64,000 bases of DNA from Scheffersomyces stipitis CBS 6054 (Eukaryota > Ascomycota > Pichiomycetes > Serinales > Debaryomycetaceae). The notes beneath the pieces were generated by a model. That model was not told where the DNA came from. It made no database searches and saw nothing but the letters and a program-made list of their open reading frames with translations. Position 1 is the first letter of the stretch. Every line of letters starts with the position of its first letter. Location: contig NC_009068.1 in assembly GCF_000209165.1 (NCBI RefSeq), positions 1,054,001 to 1,118,000 on the forward strand. Direction: 5' to 3'. The position numbers were made by a program, and so were the translations under genes. This document shows, one piece after another, positions 57,331-64,000 of this stretch.

Positions 57331-60300
57331 ATGGCTTCACAGCAGATGGTATATTATGGTCCCAGACCGCTACAGCAGCTCAACGATAAAATGCGGCACG
57401 GATTTGATGAGGACTATAGCCTGGAGAACTTTCTCAATTTGTTGGCCAATACCTTCTATATCTACTTTGATGATAAGAGACAAAACACAAACGGGAATCC
57501 CATCACAGCTGAGATGAAGCAGCTGGGCAAGTACTACAAGAATTACCAGCCGATAACCGATTGGAAAGTGATGAAGGAACGTCAAAAAACTATTAGTGCC
57601 GTTTTGGTGCTCTGTTTGAATCTAGGCGTAGATCCCCCAGATATCATGAAGACATATCCGTGTGCTAAGCTAGAGTCGTGGTGCGACCCTTCTTCGTTTC
57701 CTGATACCAAAAAAGCCATAGAAAACATAGGCAAGAACCTCCAGTCACAGTATGAAACACTTTCGTTGAGAACGCGGTATAAACAGTCGCTTGATCCGTG
57801 CGTGGAAGACGTCAAACGGTTCTGTAATACCCTCCGTAGAAATGCCAAAGACGAGCGTATCCTTTTCCACTACAATGGTCACGGTGTTCCTCAGCCAACA
57901 GCAAGTGGTGAGATCTGGGTGTTCAACCGAGGCTATACACAGTATATTCCCATCTCACTTTACGATTTGCAGACATGGCTAGGAGCACCTGTCATTTTTG
58001 TTTATGATTGCAACAGTGCTGGCAACATCGTACACAACTTCAAGAAGTTTGTTCAGAAGAGAATAGACGATGGTAATGAAGGAAATCACGATACCAGTGC
58101 CCCATCTCCAACTTCGGCTTACTTGGACTGTATCCAGATGGCTGCCTGCAAGAGTAACGAGCTTCTTCCCATGAGTCCGGATCTCCCAGCAGACTTGTTC
58201 ACCTGTTGTCTCACCTGTCCTATAGACATCAGCATTAAGTGGTTCATCATGCAGAGCCCACTCAAGAAGAACTACTACTCGTTATTGCCCAAGAACTCTG
58301 TAGGAAACGTAATTATCCCTGGTAAACTCACGGATCGAAGAACACCCCTAGGTGAGTTAAACTGGATCTTCACCGCTATCACAGATACAATAGCCTGGAC
58401 TTCGCTTTCAAGACCCATCTTCAAACGTCTTTTCAGACAGGATTTGATGGTGGCAGCACTCTTTAGAAACTTCTTGCTTGCAAAACGTATCATGCCTCAC
58501 TTGAACTGTAACCCTATTAGTGATCCACCGTTGCCTGACTTGGTGCGGTTTCATCCAATGTGGGACTCATGGGACTTGGCTATAGACCAGGTGTTGGCAC
58601 AATTGATCAAGAACCACAATCTTGATCCTACTACAACTATTCCCGTGCCTTCAGCTGCTAACTCTCACTTTGCATCACAACCTACTGCCAATGGCAGTGT
58701 GGTAGCCAATGGAAACGGAAATGGAAACGCTCCTCCATCTTCGTCTATATCTGGAACTGTAGCCATCCCATCTCCAGCAGGTGCTGTTACAGCAGGCCAA
58801 AACTTGACCAACTACCAGCATTCTACATTTTTCGAGCAACAGCTCACAGCCTTTGAAATCTGGCTCAAATACGCAGGTCCCTCTACAAAAGAACCCCCTG
58901 AACAGTTGCCAATAGTTCTACAGGTTCTTTTGTCTCAGGTTCATAGACTTCGTGCTCTTATCCTACTTTCTAAGTTCTTGGACTTGGGTCCTTGGGCTGT
59001 GTATTTGTCACTTTCTATTGGTATCTTTCCATATGTATTGAAATTGTTGCAGAGCCCAGCTCAGGAACTAAAGCCAGTCTTGATTTTCATTTGGGCCAGA
59101 ATCATGGCTATAGACTACAAAAGCACACAACAAGAGTTGTGCAAGGATAAGGGGTATAACTACTTCTATCTCATCTTGAATTCCAACCCTATGAATCCTA
59201 TTGGAGCTCCTGGAGCTCCTGGAAGCTTTAGCGGTGCTGCAGGAAACACCAGTAGTATTCTCATTAATGACGATCACAAGGCTATGAGTGCCTTCATTTT
59301 GACGTTGTTTATCAAGGACTTCAAGAACGGGCAGAGGTTGTGTTTTTCTATCGAAATCATCAACAACTGCTTAAAATTCATTCAGACAAGTGAAAATCCG
59401 CTCTTGCGACAGTGGTGTAGTTTGCTATTGTCGCAACTCTGGAATAAGTACCATGATGGGAAATGGATCATATACAAAGATGGCTACTTGAACAAGCTTC
59501 TTTCGTTGATCAATGATCCTATTCCGGAAGTAAGAACTTCTATCATTGTAGCCATCACTAATTTCCTCAGTGTGTATTCGACGGATCAACCACCTGTTCC
59601 ACAGCAGAATTCTTCATTTGACTTGAAGAAGGATGAAGTAAGACAACAGGATCTCAAGTTAGCCAATACAATCTTAAGTTTGCTTGGGGATGGCTCGTCG
59701 ATGGTGAGAAAGGAAATTGTATTTTTCATCAACCGATTCGTCACCATATACTTCAAGTTCTTCTTGGTGGTTGCTTTCAATCAGTTAGAAGAAGAAATCG
59801 TCTTGATTGATAACTCCAACTACTTGAACGACTTCAGAAAGAGATCGCCCGCTTATGGTTCTATTTTCAGTACGATCTGGAAATCCCTCTTGATTCTTTC
59901 TGAAGATCCACATCTTGAAGTTAAGCAATTGGCAGAAACTTTGATAGATTCTGTCATGGTCAAGTTGAACGAAAGTGAGTTGGGACCATTAGTCAAAGAA
60001 ATGCAAGACTATTTATTAAATAAGTCTACTATTAATATCAGCGACAGCTTCAAGCCATCGAAACCTATCGTTAATCGTCAATTGGGCCATAATAGACAGG
60101 TTTCCAGCGCATCCATGGTCAACAGAAAATCAAACATGTTGACCATAAACGGCTCTTCTATCACTACCAGATCAGTATCTGCTAATAACACGAACCGCAA
60201 CCTGATGTATGATGACAGTGGCTCAGACACAGAATCATTATCTTCCAGACTCAGGAATTTCTCTTTGAACAATCTTTTCAAGTCATTCCAGATGAATGAG

Positions 60301-61671
60301 GAAACAGACATCAAGAATTTCTCAAGAATACTCAACTCGGGACCAGTACAAACCAACTATGGCAACGAGTACCGTCCCAAAACTCCATTGTATAGAGCAA
60401 GAGACTTATCTCAGGTTCCAGAGTTGCCTGCCGAGTCTGGATTCTTTGAGTACAGTTGTGAATACTTCCAAGAGCCACAGATGTCTAAGAATGAAATTGA
60501 CGAGCCCGGTTCAAAAGAATACGTAAAACGGTTATGGAGACGTAACAGAAACGAGTCCATCATCCAAGAAACTCAACCGCAAAAAGAATTGGCTGTTAGG
60601 GGTGATTGGAACAGAAACGTTAAGACTTTGAATAACAAATCGCAGCCTAAGTTCATCAAATTCACTCAGTTCGAAAAGATTTTAGTTGCTAGTGACGAAA
60701 AGGATAATGTGTCTGTTTGGGATTGGGAAGAGAATAAGATCGTCAAGAAGTTTTCCAACGGCAATCCTTTTGGTACTAAGATTACAGATATGAAATTTTT
60801 GAATGAAGACGATCTTCCATTGTTGCTCACTGGTTCTTCTGATGGTGTTATTAAAATCTACAAGAACTTCCACAACTATGAAGATGAAAGCGAAAACGAA
60901 GTCAACGATACAAGAATTGAGTTGGTAGCTTCATGGAGAGCCTTGACGGATCTTTTGTTGACTTCCAAGAGTTCAGGGTTGATTTCAGAATGGCAGCAAT
61001 CCCGAGGTTCGTTGCTTGTAAGTGGTGATGTCAAGATTATACGAGTCTGGGATGCTCCCAGAGAGTTGTGTTTGGTGGATATTCCGGCAAGATCGTCTTC
61101 TTCCATAACTTCTTTGACTTCGGACCAAGTTGCAGGAAATATATTTATAGCTGGTTTTGACGATGGTAGTTTGAGAGTGTATGACAGAAGATTAGACTCG
61201 CGTGAATCCATGGTCAAGACTTGGAGAGGTACGAGAAGTGCCAATGTCAACGGTAGCAACTCTCCTATCCGAACCATCGGCTCGGGATCCATCAGAAATG
61301 TGCACATGCAAAGAGGTGGATTCAGAGAGCTCGTCAGTGGCTCAGGCGACGGATATGTCAATCTCTGGGATATCCGTTTGGATGAGCCGGTGTTGACATT
61401 CAACGCAGCAGAGAAATCAATGCGTTGCATAGATACGCACGAACACGCCCCCATCATTACTACTGGCTCTAAAGCTGTCAATCTTTGGACTACTTCAGGA
61501 GATCTTATCTCAACATTGAGAAATCCTCAGGAAACATACTTGACCAATCGTACTTCAAGCTACTTGTCAACAACGACATTCCATCCGCACAGAATGACAA
61601 TGGCTACTAACTACAACCAAGACGGACATATCAACGTATACACCTGTAGTGATACTGTTGTGGAGTATTGA
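57331..61671 (+). CDS. KOG1: KOG1, TORC1 subunit (Raptor)
   Basis: 1446-residue Raptor homologue, the substrate-recruiting subunit of TOR complex 1 at the vacuole. The N-terminal caspase-like RNC domain (about 20-400) contains HYNGHGVP (180-187) and VYDCNSAG (224-231), QSLDPCVEDVKRFCN and PLGELNWIFTAITDTIAWTSL. HEAT repeats follow (about 500-880: LPIVLQVLLSQVHRLRAL, GPWAVYLSLSIGIFPYVLKLLQSP). A disordered Ser-rich stretch leads to YFQEPQM...RLWRRNRNESIIQETQ. A seven-bladed WD40 domain (about 1090-1446) includes LLTGSSDGVIKIYKN and GFDDGSLRVYDRRLD. Between the two ordered halves there is a poly-Asn/Gly-Ser insert (around 440-470). Full length. Confidence 0.95.
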   Translation: MASQQMVYYGPRPLQQLNDKMRHGFDEDYSLENFLNLLANTFYIYFDDKRQNTNGNPITAEMKQLGKYYKNYQPITDWKVMKERQKTISAVLVLCLNLGVDPPDIMKTYPCAKLESWCDPSSFPDTKKAIENIGKNLQSQYETLSLRTRYKQSLDPCVEDVKRFCNTLRRNAKDERILFHYNGHGVPQPTASGEIWVFNRGYTQYIPISLYDLQTWLGAPVIFVYDCNSAGNIVHNFKKFVQKRIDDGNEGNHDTSAPSPTSAYLDCIQMAACKSNELLPMSPDLPADLFTCCLTCPIDISIKWFIMQSPLKKNYYSLLPKNSVGNVIIPGKLTDRRTPLGELNWIFTAITDTIAWTSLSRPIFKRLFRQDLMVAALFRNFLLAKRIMPHLNCNPISDPPLPDLVRFHPMWDSWDLAIDQVLAQLIKNHNLDPTTTIPVPSAANSHFASQPTANGSVVANGNGNGNAPPSSSISGTVAIPSPAGAVTAGQNLTNYQHSTFFEQQLTAFEIWLKYAGPSTKEPPEQLPIVLQVLLSQVHRLRALILLSKFLDLGPWAVYLSLSIGIFPYVLKLLQSPAQELKPVLIFIWARIMAIDYKSTQQELCKDKGYNYFYLILNSNPMNPIGAPGAPGSFSGAAGNTSSILINDDHKAMSAFILTLFIKDFKNGQRLCFSIEIINNCLKFIQTSENPLLRQWCSLLLSQLWNKYHDGKWIIYKDGYLNKLLSLINDPIPEVRTSIIVAITNFLSVYSTDQPPVPQQNSSFDLKKDEVRQQDLKLANTILSLLGDGSSMVRKEIVFFINRFVTIYFKFFLVVAFNQLEEEIVLIDNSNYLNDFRKRSPAYGSIFSTIWKSLLILSEDPHLEVKQLAETLIDSVMVKLNESELGPLVKEMQDYLLNKSTINISDSFKPSKPIVNRQLGHNRQVSSASMVNRKSNMLTINGSSITTRSVSANNTNRNLMYDDSGSDTESLSSRLRNFSLNNLFKSFQMNEETDIKNFSRILNSGPVQTNYGNEYRPKTPLYRARDLSQVPELPAESGFFEYSCEYFQEPQMSKNEIDEPGSKEYVKRLWRRNRNESIIQETQPQKELAVRGDWNRNVKTLNNKSQPKFIKFTQFEKILVASDEKDNVSVWDWEENKIVKKFSNGNPFGTKITDMKFLNEDDLPLLLTGSSDGVIKIYKNFHNYEDESENEVNDTRIELVASWRALTDLLLTSKSSGLISEWQQSRGSLLVSGDVKIIRVWDAPRELCLVDIPARSSSSITSLTSDQVAGNIFIAGFDDGSLRVYDRRLDSRESMVKTWRGTRSANVNGSNSPIRTIGSGSIRNVHMQRGGFRELVSGSGDGYVNLWDIRLDEPVLTFNAAEKSMRCIDTHEHAPIITTGSKAVNLWTTSGDLISTLRNPQETYLTNRTSSYLSTTTFHPHRMTMATNYNQDGHINVYTCSDTVVEY

Positions 61672-62238
61672 TAGACAGCTCAGAAAAGACGAATAAATGC
61701 ATCTTAATAAAATCCGAATGCGGCAAGTAGTTGACAATGTAAACTTAATTAAGTCTGGTAAGTGAAACTAAAAGTATGAATACTGTAGATCTATCTAAAT
61801 AGATTGAATGAATTCTTATAAATAAAATTTTGCACCCATTCCGTATCGGAATATACACGTGATACGCACATATAGTAAATTTGCGCCTAGAAGGAATTCG
61901 AGAACGGTTGAAACTGATTGCTATTTATGGCTATTTATGCCCGTGATTTTGTTTTTTTTTGGATTTCTTGTAGTGATGAAGATCTTCTCTATTTGTCAAT
62001 TATTTTCATTACTGTCGCTTGTCTTATCTTTCCGTCTTCTTTCGTGACAGTTCGTCTCGCTAATGTTAGCCCTGTGAAACCCGCGCTCGGATATGGAGGT
62101 ATGTACCCGAAATCTGGCCCTGCAGACAGTCCCATCTAACATATAGCGATTTTTTTTGGCTCAGGCTGAATCTTTTTTATGGGTTCATCTTTTTTCTCGA
62201 GAAATCGTCAGGGAGTTTACTTTATAGATACATAAACG
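61672..62238. other. Intergenic region KOG1-MTM1
   Basis: 567 bp with a CACGTGAT box at 61856-61861 and T-rich tracts; MTM1 promoter. No other element recognised. Confidence 0.6.
61856..61861. promoter_or_regulatory. CACGTG box upstream of MTM1
   Basis: ACACGTGAT, about 378 bp before the MTM1 ATG. Confidence 0.4.
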
Positions 62239-63471
62239 ATGTCTATGTCTTCTGAGATGGCGGCAGCCATAGAGGAGAATGACCTCAGTTTCGGTGTGGG
62301 AGATCTGGCTACATCATCGCTAGCATACGTCATCAGGGGCCAGAACAGAGCCCAAACTCCCCGTACTACTCTGGAAGAAAACATCTCCATATCACAGCGA
62401 ATGATCTCTGCTTGTCTGGGATCACTTATCACATCGCTTGTAGTTACTCCTTTTGATGTTATCAGGATCAGAATCCAGCAACAGGAGATTTTACCCAAAG
62501 ATCCTTGCTGTCAGACCCATTTTCCCGAGAGCTTTCCTACTAAGAACACATTAGCAGGAGTCAAAAATTCCTCAAACAGTTCATTACCTTCGTCAATGTC
62601 TTCATCTGCATTATCAGAAACAGAGCCTTTCTGGTTGACTAAGCATTACTGCAAATCGGCAGAAAACTGTAGCAGAATCAATTCCACTTTTCAGGGATTT
62701 GTGGCGGTGAGCAGAAACGAAGGTATAGCCACACTTTGGAGAGGACTTTCATTAACTCTTTTCATGGCTATCCCATCCAATATCATCTACTTCACGGGCT
62801 ATGAATACATACGGGACCATTCGCCCATTGGCGGGCATCCGTTGAATCCCCTTTTCTGTGGTTCTTTTGCCAGAATCATGGCTGCGACGTTTGTGGCCCC
62901 AGCAGAGTTGATAAAGACGAGACTTCAGTCGATTCCCACTGACCGTGAGGCTTCCCCCAAGATCTTGTCCAATCTCTTGCGAGACCTGTTATCTGTAGTA
63001 AGACAGAAGGGTGTTGGCACACTCTTCACAGGATTGCAGATAACCTTGTGGAGAGATGTGCCCTTCTCGGGAATATACTGGTCCAGTTACGAAATAATGA
63101 AGTATAGAATATCCAAGCTAATGCATGCCGATTTCAACGGCCCCCAAGACAACGATGAGTGGAAAGTGTTCACCACCAGTTTTCTTTCAGGTTCCATTTC
63201 TGGTTCCATTGCTGCGTTTTTTACCAATCCATTCGATGTTGGCAAAACAAGAATGCAAATCACTCAAGTAGACGCCCCTTTTTCAGGAAGAAGATCAAAA
63301 GATCCATCGATGTTCAAGTTCTTGATGAATATCTACAAAAAGGAAGGAATGCGTGCACTTTATGCTGGATTTGTGCCCAGAGTGATGAAAGTAGCTCCAT
63401 CGTGTGCCATCATGATTTCTTCATATGAGGTAGGGAAGAAGTTCTTCAAAAATGGCAATAATGACAACTAA
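62239..63471 (+). CDS. MTM1: MTM1-type mitochondrial carrier
   Basis: 410-residue mitochondrial inner-membrane carrier of the SLC25A39/40 (Mtm1) type, linked in yeast to manganese loading of Sod2, iron homeostasis and pyridoxal phosphate or glutathione handling. Three carrier repeats with Px[DE]xx[KR] signatures: PFDVIRIRIQ (about 72), PAELIKTRLQ (about 221) and PFDVGKTRMQ (about 331). Six transmembrane segments are expected. A Cys/Ser-rich matrix loop after the first signature (DPCCQTHFPES...CKSAENCSRIN) is typical of Mtm1 and unlike other carriers. Longer than S. cerevisiae Mtm1 (366) because of this loop and the N-terminus. Confidence 0.88.
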   Translation: MSMSSEMAAAIEENDLSFGVGDLATSSLAYVIRGQNRAQTPRTTLEENISISQRMISACLGSLITSLVVTPFDVIRIRIQQQEILPKDPCCQTHFPESFPTKNTLAGVKNSSNSSLPSSMSSSALSETEPFWLTKHYCKSAENCSRINSTFQGFVAVSRNEGIATLWRGLSLTLFMAIPSNIIYFTGYEYIRDHSPIGGHPLNPLFCGSFARIMAATFVAPAELIKTRLQSIPTDREASPKILSNLLRDLLSVVRQKGVGTLFTGLQITLWRDVPFSGIYWSSYEIMKYRISKLMHADFNGPQDNDEWKVFTTSFLSGSISGSIAAFFTNPFDVGKTRMQITQVDAPFSGRRSKDPSMFKFLMNIYKKEGMRALYAGFVPRVMKVAPSCAIMISSYEVGKKFFKNGNNDN

Positions 63472-63735
63472 ACGACAATATATCAGTAACATATTCCAGG
63501 TATCAATTATTCTACAATTAATCTAAAAGCGATTAACCTGGCAACAATAATCATGATAATAATCTAGATAAATAACTGGATAACAACAACAACTCCATGA
63601 TAAATAGATAACAGCCAGTCTATACAATTATTCTACCTTACTATTCTTGGGTCCTGATGCAGTTTACAATTCTTATATATAGTGCTATTTCGGTTTGTAC
63701 ATAGATAATAGAGGTGTTATAGTTTTGGTTATTCA

Positions 63736-64000
63736 TTATACCCAATGCTCGCTGGGCCCATAGGAATTGGTGTAGCCCTGAGTTCTCATGTCCATATTGG
63801 TGATTCTGGTAGGTACATTATGGGTACCAAATTGTATAGGTTCCGTAATAATGGAGTCTTGCATTTCTGAAAGATTATTCTGGTTTTGGGGTAAATTTCT
63901 TTCGTGAACATGATGGAAGTTACCATTGGTATTGGTATTGGTAAAGGAATTGACATCGTCAGCATTGACCATAGTAATTGAATACTCCAGTTTCGATTTC
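63736..64000 (-). CDS. C-terminal end of an unidentified gene (5' part beyond the window)
   Basis: The minus-strand frame is open from the window edge to a stop at 63736-63738, at least 87 codons; an internal ATG at 63972 need not be the start. The visible part is hydrophilic and rich in Asn, Thr and His (VNSFTNTNTNGNFHHVH), ending SYGPSEHWV, the composition of a disordered tail. Family not recognisable. Its stop lies 264 bp from the convergent MTM1 stop. Confidence 0.55.
   Translation of the reverse strand, partial: KSKLEYSITMVNADDVNSFTNTNTNGNFHHVHERNLPQNQNNLSEMQDSIITEPIQFGTHNVPTRITNMDMRTQGYTNSYGPSEHWV

Overview
The window is nuclear DNA of a budding yeast of the CUG-Ser clade (Debaryomyces/Scheffersomyces/Candida relatives). 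Gene order is compact, with about 20 recognisable yeast genes, a strong preference for TTG leucine codons, and short introns with a GTATGT donor and a TACTAAC-like branch point. The code itself can be read from the sequence: in the retrotransposon polymerase, CTG codons fall where copia-type reverse transcriptases and RNases H carry conserved serines, so CUG is very probably decoded as Ser. A Scheffersomyces-like species is my best guess; the species cannot be fixed from the sequence alone.

Layout. 1-17 kb: a nucleoporin of the Nup170/Nup157 family (5' end outside the window), a DAS2-like kinase, FAL1, PSE1, the a-factor receptor STE3, mitochondrial GatB (PET112), a tandem tRNA-Asn/tRNA-Thr pair, RIB4 (with an intron) and a 1.9-kb gene-free stretch. 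17-24 kb: an unidentified acidic protein, then about 4 kb of decayed DNA holding two broken relics of a PNGase A-like gene and a diverged solo LTR, then SSH1 (intron after a 10-nt first exon) and tRNA-Leu(CAA). 24-44 kb: a Zn2Cys6 regulator, a Rab5-type GTPase, a Trf4/Trf5 poly(A) polymerase, IKS1, RIF1, HPR1, a mitochondrial peptide-release-factor-like protein, a Prx5-type peroxiredoxin and DCP1. 45.1-51.2 kb: a complete Ty1/copia (hemivirus-type) retrotransposon. 51-64 kb: SPT20, a tail-anchored FHA protein, KOG1 (TORC1), MTM1 and the 3' end of an unidentified gene.

The genes are ordinary housekeeping functions (nuclear pore and import, mRNA decay and export, telomere/replication timing, TORC1, mitochondrial translation) and do not form one pathway. 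The most notable element is the retrotransposon. Its two 267-bp LTRs are identical and it has a 5-bp target duplication. Its primer site matches the anticodon arm, not the 3' end, of tRNA-Arg(UCU). Its gag and pol lie in one frame separated by a single UAA, followed 6 nt later by a potential H-type pseudoknot, which is a layout for stop-codon readthrough. The insertion has pushed a CACGTG box 6 kb away from SPT20. CACGTG boxes recur 14 times in the window, essentially all upstream of genes.
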